64,000 bases of DNA from Lonepinella sp042485795 (GCF_042485795.1 NZ_CP169368.1:744001-808000); one strand, 5' to 3'; counted from the first letter of the stretch, positions 52,906-62,283 are shown. A program made the numbers and translations. The notes: a model not told the origin generated them from the letters alone.

Positions 52906-53952
52906 ATGTCAACTTTACTTATTGATTTAAAAGGTCAACAGCTTACCCAAGAAGAAGTGGAACTGCTAGAACACCCCTTAGTCGCAGGCTTAATTCTATT
53001 CAGTCGCAATTTTTACGACCGTGAACAAATTCAAGCCCTGATTAAAGATATTCGGCAACGAGTGAAAAAGTCCTTATTGATCACCGTGGATCAAGAGGGC
53101 GGTCGGGTACAGCGTTTCCGTGACGGTTTTACCCAACTACCTGCCATGCAATCTTTTACCGAAATTTGTTCTAATCATCAAGAACAACAACATCTTGCTT
53201 TAGAAAGCGGCTGGCAAATGGCAGCAGAAATGACGGCACTGGATATTGATTTAAGTTTTGCTCCAGTGCTAGATTTAGGGCATCAATGCAAAGCCATCGG
53301 CGATCGTAGTTTTAGTGGTGATATTGAACCTGCCATTCGCCTTGCCACGGCATTTATCCAAGGTATGAAACAAGCAGGCATGGCGACCACAGGCAAACAC
53401 TTCCCCGGGCATGGTCACGTTATCGCTGATAGTCATTTAGAAACGCCTTATGATGAGCGTCCAAGTGCGGTGATTTTTGAGCAAGATATTCAGCCTTTTC
53501 AACAGTTGATTGCCAACAATTTGCTTGATGCGATTATGCCAGCCCATGTTATTTATACGCAATGTGATAACCAACCAGCCAGCGGTTCAAGTTACTGGTT
53601 ACAGACCATTCTTCGCCAACAATTCGCTTTTCAAGGGGCGATTTTCTCCGATGATTTAGGCATGAAAGGGGCAGGCTTTATGGGCGATTTTGTAGAGCGT
53701 AGCGAAAAAGCCTTGCAAGCAGGTTGTGATTTATTATTGTTATGTAACGAACCTGATGGCGTGGTGCAAGTGTTAGACACGCTAAAACTGCGAGAAAATG
53801 CACCGCACTTTGAGCAACGTCAACAGCGTTTACGTTCACTATTTAAGCAAAAATCTTTTTCGTGGAATGAACTGACTAAAACCGAACGTTGGTTAAGAAA
53901 TCACAAAGTATTGACTGCATTTCAACAGCGTTGGTTGGAATGTAAAATCTAA
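52906..53952 (+). CDS. nagZ: Beta-N-acetylhexosaminidase NagZ
   Basis: NagZ releases GlcNAc from anhydromuropeptides in cytoplasmic peptidoglycan recycling. The 348-residue GH3 protein has DQEGGRVQR (62-70), the KHFPGHG loop (164-170) with its mobile Asp/His pair, and the nucleophile aspartate in IFSDDLGMKG (about residue 248). It starts 2 nt after ycfL and overlaps rlmC. Confidence 0.96.
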   Translation: MSTLLIDLKGQQLTQEEVELLEHPLVAGLILFSRNFYDREQIQALIKDIRQRVKKSLLITVDQEGGRVQRFRDGFTQLPAMQSFTEICSNHQEQQHLALESGWQMAAEMTALDIDLSFAPVLDLGHQCKAIGDRSFSGDIEPAIRLATAFIQGMKQAGMATTGKHFPGHGHVIADSHLETPYDERPSAVIFEQDIQPFQQLIANNLLDAIMPAHVIYTQCDNQPASGSSYWLQTILRQQFAFQGAIFSDDLGMKGAGFMGDFVERSEKALQAGCDLLLLCNEPDGVVQVLDTLKLRENAPHFEQRQQRLRSLFKQKSFSWNELTKTERWLRNHKVLTAFQQRWLECKI

Positions 53953-55139
53953 TGATGATTAATTGTCAGCATTATCAAGCTCAACAATGTCAGTCTTGTC
54001 AATGGATAGCGAACGACTATCCATTACAATTACACCAAAAACAAGAGCATCTAAAACAACAACTGGCTAAATTAGATCTGTCAAAACTCGCTTGGTTTGC
54101 ACCTTTTCCATCACCACTGACAGCGTTTCGCAATAAAGCCAAAATGGTGGTGTCAGGGGCGGTGGAACGCCCGATTTTAGGCATTGTCAATGAGCAAAAT
54201 CAAGCGGTAGATTTAACGGATTGTGAGCTTTATCCAGCCCATTTTGTCAATATTTTTCCTATTCTCAAAGACTTTATTGGACGTGCAGGGTTAGTGCCAT
54301 ACAACATAGCGAAACAAAAGGGCGAACTGAAATTTATTTTACTTACCGAAAGCCGTTATAACGGCGAATTGATGTTGCGTTTTGTATTACGCTCTGAAAA
54401 CAAGATTGCGTTAATTCAACGAGAATTAGCGAAATTACAAGCAAAATTACCGCAGTTAAAGGTAATTACCGCGAATATTCAACCCCAGCATGCGGCGATT
54501 TTAGAGGGCGAAAAAGAAATTTTTCTCACTGAACAGCAAGTGTTAGAAGAACAATTTAACCACATTCCGCTATTTATTCGTCCACAAGGTTTTTTCCAAA
54601 CCAATCCAACCGTGGCAGAAAACCTCTATGCGACAGCTCAACAGTGGATAAAAGATTTTCCCGTTAATTCGCTGTGGGATTTGTTTTGTGGCGTAGGCGG
54701 ATTTGGTTTACATTGTGCGAAAGCACTTAGCGAGAAAAATCCGCATGTTGAATTAACTGGCATTGAAATTTCACCGTCTGCCATTCAAGCGGCGAAAAAA
54801 TCGGCAGAAAAGTGCGGTCTAAAAAATGTCAATTTTCAATCCCTCGATGCGGCTAATTTTGCTCTAAAGGATCAACAAACGAAGCCTGATTTAGTCATCG
54901 TCAATCCCCCAAGACGAGGTATTGGCAAGCCGTTAGCCCAATTTCTCAATCAAATGCAACCGCCATTTATTCTCTATTCCAGCTGTAATGCGGTGAGCAT
55001 GGGAAAAGATTTAGCCGAATTAAGCCATTACCAACTTCGTAAAATACAACTATTCGATATGTTTCCACATACTAGTCATTATGAAGTGTTGGGGTTGTTG
55101 GTAAGCATTTCTTCTGGTGAGATTGAAGAATATGTATAG
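53952..55139 (+). CDS. rlmC: 23S rRNA (uracil-C5)-methyltransferase RlmC
   Basis: RlmC methylates U747 of 23S rRNA. The 395-residue protein has iron-sulfur cysteines near the N-terminus (Cys5, Cys13, Cys16), a SAM motif DLFCGVGGFGLH, VNPPRRG, and the catalytic cysteine in YSSCNAV. The short N-terminus without a TRAM domain fits RlmC (RumB) rather than RlmD. Its ATG overlaps the nagZ stop by one base; the next codon is also ATG. Confidence 0.93.
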   Translation: MMINCQHYQAQQCQSCQWIANDYPLQLHQKQEHLKQQLAKLDLSKLAWFAPFPSPLTAFRNKAKMVVSGAVERPILGIVNEQNQAVDLTDCELYPAHFVNIFPILKDFIGRAGLVPYNIAKQKGELKFILLTESRYNGELMLRFVLRSENKIALIQRELAKLQAKLPQLKVITANIQPQHAAILEGEKEIFLTEQQVLEEQFNHIPLFIRPQGFFQTNPTVAENLYATAQQWIKDFPVNSLWDLFCGVGGFGLHCAKALSEKNPHVELTGIEISPSAIQAAKKSAEKCGLKNVNFQSLDAANFALKDQQTKPDLVIVNPPRRGIGKPLAQFLNQMQPPFILYSSCNAVSMGKDLAELSHYQLRKIQLFDMFPHTSHYEVLGLLVSISSGEIEEYV

Positions 55140-55172
55140 AAAAATGCACTTTTCTATACATATCCCATTTGC

Positions 55173-56051
55173 TCATTGTAACTTCGGACTTGTCCATTTT
55201 CTAAACCAAACAGGTAATAGCGTGGATCCCATGGCGGAGAAAATAACCAAAGCGACACCGACTGCAGTGACCAAAGAAAGATGTTCGCCTAAAATCAGCA
55301 AAGCAAGAAAAACCCCAAACACAGGTTCTAACGCACTGAAAATAGCGGAAATATTGGCACTGACATCTTGTAAGCCTTTATTCCATAAAATATAGGCTAA
55401 CCACGTGCAACCTACGGATAAATAAAGAATCCCCCAAATACCCTCGCTACTCGGATTAATCTGCCAATTTTGGGTAAATAATAAGGTCATCGGAACACAG
55501 GTTACGGTGCCTAATACAATTAAAATATTGGTAAATTCAACCGCTTTGAGTTCTTTCATAACATCTTTGCTCATATATAAACAAAACGCAAAAATGAAAC
55601 CGCCAGAGAGAACCATTAAGCAACCTAATAGGCTGACATCGCCTTGTTCTTCAGAACCTAATACCACTAAGGCAACCCCGATAAAGGCAACGATACCAAA
55701 CAAAATGTCGATTAATTTAAGCCGTTGTTTGAAGAATAATACGCCAACTAGCACGGTAATTAAGGGTTCTGCCCCGAGCATTGTGACGGCACTGGCAGCG
55801 GAGGTGAAAGATAGCCCGATAAATTGCAACATAAATACCGTTGGAAACACCAAACATGCAATCAGCCACATTTTTTTGACTAAATGGCTTGGAATTTTGC
55901 GATAAGCAGGAAAAAAGGCAGGCAAAGAAAAAATGGCTGCAATGGCTAAACGTAATTGCACGGTAATGGCAGGGTCAAACATCGCATAACTGTATTTTCC
56001 TGCAATAAATGAACTCCCCCAAATAAGGGCAGCTAATAAGAGATAAATCAT
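55173..56051 (-). CDS. EamA/DMT-family transporter
   Basis: A 292-residue inner-membrane protein with about ten hydrophobic helices and two EamA repeats (LLLAALIWGSSFIAGKY at the start; GILYLSVGCTWLAYILW and SALEPVFGVFLALLILGE in the second half). I chose the start MIYLLLAAL, which has AAGGAT upstream. A longer frame reads back into murJ and adds a non-hydrophobic leader. It follows murJ by 8 nt. The exported metabolite is unknown. Confidence 0.9.
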   Translation of the reverse strand: MIYLLLAALIWGSSFIAGKYSYAMFDPAITVQLRLAIAAIFSLPAFFPAYRKIPSHLVKKMWLIACLVFPTVFMLQFIGLSFTSAASAVTMLGAEPLITVLVGVLFFKQRLKLIDILFGIVAFIGVALVVLGSEEQGDVSLLGCLMVLSGGFIFAFCLYMSKDVMKELKAVEFTNILIVLGTVTCVPMTLLFTQNWQINPSSEGIWGILYLSVGCTWLAYILWNKGLQDVSANISAIFSALEPVFGVFLALLILGEHLSLVTAVGVALVIFSAMGSTLLPVWFRKWTSPKLQ

Positions 56052-56059
56052 GGTTATCC

Positions 56060-57634
56060 TTAGCTTTTGGCTAATAAATCCTGTTTGCGGATACCGAGTA
56101 AGATTAACATAGCAAAATAGCTTACTGCAGCAAGGCAGATTAACCAAGCTAACCAATGTACTCGTTTAAAAAATGTCATGGCATGCCATGTCATTAATTC
56201 AGGACTAAAATACCACACCAACGATCCCATTACCACGGCAGAAAGCAAAACTTTGACAAAAAATACCGCACTTTTTTTCGAAAAATGATAAACATCGGCT
56301 TGGACTAGACCACGATAAAGCAAATAAGCATTCAGCGTAGCCGACATAGCAGAAGCAATGGCTAAACCCACATAACTAAACGGAATAGCCAATAGATTAA
56401 AGCCCATATTGCTGACCATGGCAATAATCCCAATTTTCACGGGTGTTTTGGTGTCTTGTCTAGCGTAGTAACCGTTCGCCAGAATTTTGATTAGCATAAA
56501 ACTCAATAAGCCAGCATTAAATCCCCACAACGAAAGGGCAGCGGCTTGCACGTCATTGAGCAAAAATTGCCCACGCATAAATAAAGTGAGTAACATGGGT
56601 TCAGCTAATACCGCAATACCGATCATGGCTGGCACGCCGAGTAATAAAATCATTCGCACGCCCCAGTCCATAGTTTGACGGAAATCTACCGCACTTTTTT
56701 GTGCATCATCACTACGATTCACATGATGACGAGCTAATGTGGGCAAAATCACGGTAGAAATCGCAATGCCAAATAAACCGAGCGGAAATTCCAGTAAACG
56801 GTCGGAATAATACAGCCAGCTAATCGATCCAGTCATCAAAAAACTGGCAATAAAGGTATCAAGCAATAAATTAATCTGACTGACGGAAACCCCAAATAAC
56901 GCAGGAATCATTAGGGTACGGATTTTTTTCACACCGACATCATTCCACGCCCATTGAGGTTTAACTAATAAGCCAGCTTGACGCAAAAAGGGAATTTGAA
57001 ACAGAAATTGTAGCAAACCACCGACAAAAATACCGATTGCCAACGCAAGATCGGGGCTATCTAAATGTGGTGCTAATAAAAGTGCGGTGCAAATCATGGC
57101 AATATTCAGCAATACAGGCGAGAAAGACATCACGCCGAATTTGCCAATGGTGTTTAAAATCGCCCCTGATAACGCCACAAACGTAATAAACCATAAATAA
57201 GGGAAAGTAATTTTAAGCAATAATGACGCTTGGCTAAATTTTTCCGCATTGGGTCCATCGTTAAGCCAATCCACAAACCAACCTGTACCGAAAATGGCAG
57301 CGACAATCGGTGAACCAATCATAGCGAATGCAGTAACAAGAGTCACTAAACCGCCTAAAGTACCCGATACTTTGGCGATAAATTCCCGAGTTTTACTGAT
57401 GTCGCCTGATTTTTGATATTCCGCTAAAACTGGCACAAAGGCTTGCGAAAAAGCCCCTTCTGCGAACAAACGGCGTAAAAAATTCGGAATACGGTTAGCA
57501 AATAAAAACACGTCTGCTGCTGCTCCCGCCCCAATAATATTGGCAATCACCACATCTCGCACTAAACCGAGTACCCGTGAAAGTAATGTCATGCTGCTGA
57601 CGATAATGCCTGATTTTAAAAGTCGTTTACTCAA
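56060..57634 (-). CDS. murJ: Lipid II flippase MurJ
   Basis: MurJ moves lipid II across the inner membrane for peptidoglycan synthesis. The protein has about 14 membrane segments and the conserved N-terminus SKRLLKSGIIVSSMTLLSRVLGLVRDV. The essential arginines are in GLVRD and NRIPNFLRRLFAEGAFSQAFVPV. No ATG is available near the start: the family N-terminus begins at a TTG codon (524 residues). Another TTG five codons upstream is possible. Confidence 0.94.
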   Translation of the reverse strand: MSKRLLKSGIIVSSMTLLSRVLGLVRDVVIANIIGAGAAADVFLFANRIPNFLRRLFAEGAFSQAFVPVLAEYQKSGDISKTREFIAKVSGTLGGLVTLVTAFAMIGSPIVAAIFGTGWFVDWLNDGPNAEKFSQASLLLKITFPYLWFITFVALSGAILNTIGKFGVMSFSPVLLNIAMICTALLLAPHLDSPDLALAIGIFVGGLLQFLFQIPFLRQAGLLVKPQWAWNDVGVKKIRTLMIPALFGVSVSQINLLLDTFIASFLMTGSISWLYYSDRLLEFPLGLFGIAISTVILPTLARHHVNRSDDAQKSAVDFRQTMDWGVRMILLLGVPAMIGIAVLAEPMLLTLFMRGQFLLNDVQAAALSLWGFNAGLLSFMLIKILANGYYARQDTKTPVKIGIIAMVSNMGFNLLAIPFSYVGLAIASAMSATLNAYLLYRGLVQADVYHFSKKSAVFFVKVLLSAVVMGSLVWYFSPELMTWHAMTFFKRVHWLAWLICLAAVSYFAMLILLGIRKQDLLAKS

Positions 57635-57771
57635 AATGGTTGTTCTCAATGTAGAAATCGGAAAAAATTAGCTTAATTTTATAGAAATTTCATTTTAATG
57701 CTATATTAAAACAAAAAAAACTGATAAAATCTCGCCCTACATTGTTTAAAGCGTTGCTTAACGGCTTATAG

Positions 57772-57801
57772 CAACCGAAAAACGGTGCCAAGATTCGGTT
57801 G
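57772..57801 (+). promoter_or_regulatory. Hairpin in the rpsT leader
   Basis: CAACCGAA and TTCGGTTG form an 8-bp stem about 100 nt before rpsT, with no T tract. It may be part of the S20 autoregulatory leader, or mark the end of the promoter region; function inferred from position only. Confidence 0.35.
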
Positions 57802-57898
57802 TGTCTCACCGAAAACAACAAATTTACAGACAGCTCATTCTAATTTTGAATGAAAGAGCAATATTGATTAATTAACAGAAATTCTTAGGAGTTTGACC

Positions 57899-58162
57899 TT
57901 GGCTAATATCAAGTCAGCAAAAAAACGTGCGGTTCAATCTGAAAAACGCCGTCAACACAATGCAAGTCAACGCTCAATGATGCGTACTTACATCAAAAAA
58001 ACTTATGCAGCAGTAGCAACTGGCGATAAAGCAGCTTCAGAAGCCGCTTTCGTTGAGATGCAAAAAGTCGTGGATCGTATGGCATCTAAAGGCTTAATTC
58101 ACGCTAACAAAGCAGCTAACCACAAATCTAAATTAGCAGCTCAAATTAAAAAATTAGCGTAA
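57899..58162 (+). CDS. rpsT: 30S ribosomal protein S20
   Basis: S20 binds 16S rRNA in the small subunit. With the TTG start at 57899 (protein ANIKSAKKRAVQSEKRRQ..., 87 residues) it has exactly the E. coli length. AGGAG lies 8 nt upstream. A TTG start is also used by E. coli rpsT, where it limits synthesis for autoregulation. An in-frame TTG two codons earlier is too close to the AGGAG. Confidence 0.97.
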   Translation: MANIKSAKKRAVQSEKRRQHNASQRSMMRTYIKKTYAAVATGDKAASEAAFVEMQKVVDRMASKGLIHANKAANHKSKLAAQIKKLA

Positions 58163-58185
58163 TTGTTGATTTAAAAATTAATGAA

Positions 58186-58224
58186 AAATAAACCGCACTT
58201 TTGTTTAAAAAGTGCGGTTTATTT
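58186..58224. terminator. Uptake-signal terminator between rpsT and hisIE
   Basis: AAATAAACCGCACTTTT and AAAAGTGCGGTTTATTT form a long perfect stem with a short loop, 24 nt after rpsT. It serves convergent rpsT and hisIE. Confidence 0.85.
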
Positions 58225-58264
58225 GTTGTTTATAATCGGTGAAATAGTTGCGAATAATGTATTT

Positions 58265-58906
58265 CTACTTATTTGAACCCTCAGGGTGCAAACCAATTCC
58301 TGCGTGGCGTTGTTTTAATTTATCCATCACATTTGCCCAATTTAAGTTGGCATCTTGCAATAACACAGTTAAATGATAAAGCAGATCTGCTGTTTCAGAC
58401 ACCACTTCATCAGGATCTTTCGCCATTGCCGCTAAGGCAGTTTCAACCCCTTCTTCACCTACTTTCTGAGCAATCTTCTTCGTCCCTTTCGCATATAGTT
58501 TAGCAGTATAAGAACTGTCAGGATCGGCATTTTTGCGTGATTTAATCAGGTTTTCTAATTTGCTGAAAAATACCCAATCAGGCAACGTTTGCAATTCACT
58601 AAAACAACTTTCTGTGCCTTTATGGCAAGTGGGTCCAATAGGATTAACTAAAATTAACAACGTATCATTATCACAATCCAACGCCATATCCACCACATGC
58701 AAAAAATGCCCCGAAGTTTCGCCCTTTGTCCATAGCCGTTGTTTGGTGCGGGAATAAAAAGTCACTTTCTTTTCAACCAGCGTTTTATTTAATGCTTCTG
58801 CATTCATATAGCCCAGCATTAATACTTCGCAAGTTTGGGCGTTTTGTACGATAACGGGGAGCAGGTTATCAACTTTTTGCCAGTTGATGTTTTGTGTATT
58901 AATCAT
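58265..58906 (-). CDS. hisIE: Phosphoribosyl-AMP cyclohydrolase / phosphoribosyl-ATP pyrophosphatase
   Basis: This bifunctional enzyme covers steps 2 and 3 of histidine synthesis. The 213-residue fusion has the HisI zinc/metal cysteines and aspartates (CDNDTLL and GPTCHKGTESCF, about 77-101) followed by a HisE domain (KVGEEGVETALAA). It overlaps the hisF stop by one base and is the last his gene. Confidence 0.96.
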   Translation of the reverse strand: MINTQNINWQKVDNLLPVIVQNAQTCEVLMLGYMNAEALNKTLVEKKVTFYSRTKQRLWTKGETSGHFLHVVDMALDCDNDTLLILVNPIGPTCHKGTESCFSELQTLPDWVFFSKLENLIKSRKNADPDSSYTAKLYAKGTKKIAQKVGEEGVETALAAMAKDPDEVVSETADLLYHLTVLLQDANLNWANVMDKLKQRHAGIGLHPEGSNK

Positions 58907-59679
58907 TATTTTCTCACTTCCACTTTTTCTTGTTGTAAGTACTCTTTCAATTCCCCAATATCAATAATCCGTTTATGAAACACACTTGCCGCTAAAGCTC
59001 CATCTACATTGGCTTCCACAAAGGCATCACGAAAATGCACCATTTCGCCTGCACCGCCTGATGCGATTAATGGCACATGACAAATTTCACGCACTTTTTT
59101 TAACTGCACCAAATCATAGCCGTTACGCACGCCGTCTTGATTCATCATATTCAACACGATTTCGCCTGCACCACGTTGTTGTACTTCAGCGATCCAGTCC
59201 AATAATTGCCAGTTAGTTTGGCGAGTACGATGTTCATCGCCCGTATATTGATTAACCCAATATTTCCCCGTTTCCTGTTCAAACCAACTATCAATTCCCA
59301 CCACAATGGCTTGCACGCCAAAACGTTGAGAAAGTGCGGTGATTAATTCGGGATTTTCCAAAGCAGGCGAATTAATGGAAATTTTATCCGCCCCAAAGGC
59401 GAAAAGCTGTTCTGCATCGGCAATGGTTTTAATGCCACCTGCCACACAAAAGGGAATATCAATCACTTTGGCGACACGTTCCACCCAGCTTTTATCCACG
59501 GTGCGACCGTCTGATGAAGCGGTAATATCATAAAATACCAACTCGTCTGCCCCTTCTTCGGCATAACGTTTCGCCAATGGCACAATATCACCGATAGTTT
59601 CATGATTGCGAAATTGCACGCCTTTCACCACTTGACCGTTTTTTACGTCCAAACAGGGAATTATCCGTTTTGCCAACAT
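58906..59679 (-). CDS. hisF: Imidazole glycerol phosphate synthase cyclase subunit
   Basis: HisF makes imidazole glycerol phosphate and AICAR using ammonia from HisH. The 257-residue TIM barrel starts MLAKRIIPCLDVKNGQVVKG with catalytic Asp11. The second catalytic aspartate is in VVGIDSW (about residue 129). It overlaps hisA by 19 nt. Confidence 0.97.
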   Translation of the reverse strand: MLAKRIIPCLDVKNGQVVKGVQFRNHETIGDIVPLAKRYAEEGADELVFYDITASSDGRTVDKSWVERVAKVIDIPFCVAGGIKTIADAEQLFAFGADKISINSPALENPELITALSQRFGVQAIVVGIDSWFEQETGKYWVNQYTGDEHRTRQTNWQLLDWIAEVQQRGAGEIVLNMMNQDGVRNGYDLVQLKKVREICHVPLIASGGAGEMVHFRDAFVEANVDGALAASVFHKRIIDIGELKEYLQQEKVEVRK

Positions 59680-60410
59680 TCGATCGCCTCAGCTACATTA
59701 AATTTACCCTCTAACAAGGCACGTCCTACAATTACACCAGCTACGCCAGTCCCTTTTAATGCTTGAATATCCGCCAATGAGCCAATACCGCCCGAAGATT
59801 GAAAATTGATTACGGGGTATTTGGCACAAATTTCACGATATAAATCCACATTAGAACCAGCTAAGGTGCCATCTCGAGAAATGTCGGTACATAAAACATG
59901 TTGCAAACCAACGGATTGATAATCTTCAATTAATGCTTCCAACGACACCCCACTGGCTTCTTGCCAACCACTGATTGCGATGATTTTATTGCCTTTTTCA
60001 TCAATATTGACATCTAACGCCAAGACAAATTTTTCCGCCCCATATTTTTCAAACCAACCTTTTACAAGGTCTGAATTTTTCACCGCAGTTGAACCGATCA
60101 CGACACGATTCGCCCCTACGGCTAATAAATCCGCCACATCTTGTTCGCTGCGAATACCACCACCGACTTGAATTTTACATTGCGTGGTTTCTATGATGTT
60201 GCCAATTAGCTTGGTTTGACGTTTGGCAGGATCTTTCGCTCCAGTTAAATCCACCAGATGCAACTGTTCCGCCCCTTGAGCGAGATAGCTGGCAAACTGC
60301 TCAACAGGGTTATCACTATATGTGGTTTGTTTGGCGTAATCACCCTGATGTAATCGCACCACTTGATCATCAATCAGGTCAAGTGCTGGGATTATGATAG
60401 ATTTCTTCAT
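59661..60410 (-). CDS. hisA: Phosphoribosylformimino-AICAR-phosphate isomerase
   Basis: HisA catalyses the Amadori isomerisation before HisHF. The 249-residue half-barrel duplicate has catalytic aspartates in PALDLIDDQVVRL (Asp11) and TDISRDG. It follows the LysM lipoprotein by 21 nt, where hisH would normally be its neighbour. Confidence 0.97.
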   Translation of the reverse strand: MKKSIIIPALDLIDDQVVRLHQGDYAKQTTYSDNPVEQFASYLAQGAEQLHLVDLTGAKDPAKRQTKLIGNIIETTQCKIQVGGGIRSEQDVADLLAVGANRVVIGSTAVKNSDLVKGWFEKYGAEKFVLALDVNIDEKGNKIIAISGWQEASGVSLEALIEDYQSVGLQHVLCTDISRDGTLAGSNVDLYREICAKYPVINFQSSGGIGSLADIQALKGTGVAGVIVGRALLEGKFNVAEAIECWQNG

Positions 60411-60431
60411 TAGGTTTTCCTAAAGTATTGC

Positions 60432-60899
60432 TTAACGTAAGCGTAAATTTGAACCGACAGTTAATTTTGCTGTTGATGAAAGACCATTCAAGCTCACAAT
60501 TTCATTGATACTTTTACCGCTTAAGTAGCTGATTAAATAAAGTGTATCGTATTTACCCACAGTATAAGTTGCCCCCGTGTAACATCCTTTCTGAATTTGG
60601 CTATAAACAGGTGTATTTGTACCATCACGCACCACCGTACAATTACCTACCTGTTCAGCATTTCCACTGGCATTATTGCTGGCTGGTTGGTCATAAGTTG
60701 GTTGGTTATAGGTTGGCTGTTGATATTGAGTGTTTGGCTGTCCCATGGTGCTAGGCATTTCGGTTGGTTGAACATTTGCATAAGGCTCACTCACATCAAC
60801 CACTTCAGAGCTTGAAGTAGCGTCTGTGGTAGATGAGCTATTAGTACAACCGATTAATGCAAAGGTGGCTAAAGGTAATACAAAAAGTGATTTTTTCAT
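60432..60899 (-). CDS. LysM-domain lipoprotein inside the his cluster
   Basis: A 155-residue envelope lipoprotein with lipobox LIGC (Cys18) and a low-complexity linker. Within the linker is a short Gln-Pro-Thr-Tyr repeat (QPTYNQPTYDQP, about residues 60-71). A C-terminal LysM domain (YTVGKYDTLYLISYLSGKSI..., about 110-155) ends in LRLR. There is no M23 peptidase domain. It probably binds peptidoglycan. It has 108 nt of upstream sequence and likely its own promoter. Its place between hisH and hisA is unexpected. Confidence 0.85.
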   Translation of the reverse strand: MKKSLFVLPLATFALIGCTNSSSTTDATSSSEVVDVSEPYANVQPTEMPSTMGQPNTQYQQPTYNQPTYDQPASNNASGNAEQVGNCTVVRDGTNTPVYSQIQKGCYTGATYTVGKYDTLYLISYLSGKSINEIVSLNGLSSTAKLTVGSNLRLR

Positions 60900-61007
60900 T
60901 TGAGAATCCTATTTATTAAACAAAATATAAATTAATTTACCTTAAAAAGGTATGCTATAGCCTATCATAGATTTGTCATCAGCGTAATAAATTACCCTGA
61001 TGAATCA

Positions 61008-61601
61008 TTAGATATTTTCCACAAAATTTCGTAATAATTGTGAGCCATTTTTGCCTGAACGTTCAGGGTGAAACTGTACGCCGTAGAAATTTTTACTCGC
61101 AATGGCAGCCGAAAAATCTACCCCATATTGACTGGTGGCAATGGTATTTTTATTCGGCAATACCGCATAACTATGCACAAAATAAAAATGACTATCTTGC
61201 TCAATATCAACGAATAACGGATGATTGTCGGCATAATGCACCTTATTCCAACCCGTATGTGGCAATGGCAAACCTGTATTAGGAATTAATTCCGTATGCC
61301 CTGTCATTAGATTTAAGGTTGATACATTGCCTTCGGCGGAATATTCCGTCATTAACTGCATGCCTAAGCAAATGCCTAACATCGGTTGGGTCGCATGTTG
61401 AATGGTTGCGATAAGTTGGCGTTGTTCTAAATTTTGCATCGCAGCAATCGCCGTGCCAACACCAGGTAAAATCAGTTTATCGGCAGATTGGATTTTATTC
61501 AGATCGCGGGAGATCTCGGCAGTGTAACCCAAACGGTCAAAAGCGAATTTGACTGATGATAGGTTGGCACAGCCAGTGTCGATGATGATAATATTTTTCA
61601 T
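61008..61601 (-). CDS. hisH: Imidazole glycerol phosphate synthase glutaminase subunit
   Basis: HisH hydrolyses glutamine and channels ammonia to HisF. The 197-residue class-I amidotransferase has the nucleophile Cys78 in LGICLGMQ and the His178/Glu180 pair in VQFHPERSG. It is separated from hisB by vapBC and from hisA by the LysM gene. Confidence 0.97.
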   Translation of the reverse strand: MKNIIIIDTGCANLSSVKFAFDRLGYTAEISRDLNKIQSADKLILPGVGTAIAAMQNLEQRQLIATIQHATQPMLGICLGMQLMTEYSAEGNVSTLNLMTGHTELIPNTGLPLPHTGWNKVHYADNHPLFVDIEQDSHFYFVHSYAVLPNKNTIATSQYGVDFSAAIASKNFYGVQFHPERSGKNGSQLLRNFVENI

Positions 61602-61622
61602 AATTTATAGTTTAACCGTAAG

Positions 61623-62012
61623 TTATTGCCAATCTTCAAAGCGTAATTTATTTACACGTGCAAATTCTTTAGTATTATGGGTAATCAAGATTAAATTACG
61701 ATTAATTGCTTGTCCTGCAATCTGTACATCATAAGTACCAATAGGTGTCCCTTGTTTAGTTAATTCTGCTCTAATTTTGCCAGCTTGTTTGGCATCATCT
61801 AATTCAAAGGGCAAAATAGTAAACGGCAATTTATCTAATTTAGCTAAATTTTCTGTTTTACGCTGACTTTTTTCCGCACCATAATAAAGCTCAAACATAA
61901 CAATACTAGGTAAAGCGAAGTCAGTTGGAGAGTAACGTTTCAAGTGAGTAATAAAATCTATATTGTTATTTAAAATGGCAATAACGGCATTGGTATCTAA
62001 CAAATATTTCAT
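61623..62012 (-). CDS. vapC: VapC-type PIN-domain toxin
   Basis: A 129-residue PIN ribonuclease of the VapC/FitB kind that cleaves tRNA or mRNA when released from VapB. The acidic catalytic residues are in place: Asp6 (YLLDTN), Glu41 (MFELYYG), Asp95 (GTYDVQIAG), with the HNTKEF segment near the end. Its ATG overlaps the vapB stop (ATGA). It lies 21 nt before hisH. Confidence 0.93.
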   Translation of the reverse strand: MKYLLDTNAVIAILNNNIDFITHLKRYSPTDFALPSIVMFELYYGAEKSQRKTENLAKLDKLPFTILPFELDDAKQAGKIRAELTKQGTPIGTYDVQIAGQAINRNLILITHNTKEFARVNKLRFEDWQ

Positions 62013-62260
62013 TCAAAACTGCTCCAATCTCTTTCTTGAGCGGTAGATAAACGACCATCTTCAATAGAGCGTACAAAACTTTCATCTAGTTTACCCATTT
62101 CAGTCAGTTCGTCTAACCACGACCAATCATTTACAATCGGCTCAAGGATCACCTTTTGACCTTGTTTTCGAATACTCACTTCTTTACTATTAAAGCGAAA
62201 TGCTTTGGGTAGGCGTAAAGCCTGAGAATTACCTGTCCAAAATAATTTTGCTGTTGTCAT
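62009..62260 (-). CDS. vapB: VapB-type (AbrB/SpoVT fold) antitoxin
   Basis: An 83-residue antitoxin with an N-terminal swapped-hairpin DNA-binding domain (AKLFWTGNSQALRLPKAFRF, 4-23; EVSIRKQGQKVILEP) and a C-terminal acidic tail that should wrap VapC. It is cotranscribed with vapC with a 4-nt overlap. An A/T dyad in the 75-nt upstream gap is a candidate autoregulatory operator. Confidence 0.92.
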   Translation of the reverse strand: MTTAKLFWTGNSQALRLPKAFRFNSKEVSIRKQGQKVILEPIVNDWSWLDELTEMGKLDESFVRSIEDGRLSTAQERDWSSFE

Positions 62261-62283
62261 TGTTTACTCCCAATTCTTGTTTG

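Noticed and set aside
56052..56156. 35-residue extension of the EamA transporter
   Set aside because: It reads into murJ and puts a polar, Cys-rich leader before the first membrane helix; the ATG at 56051 has AAGGAT upstream.
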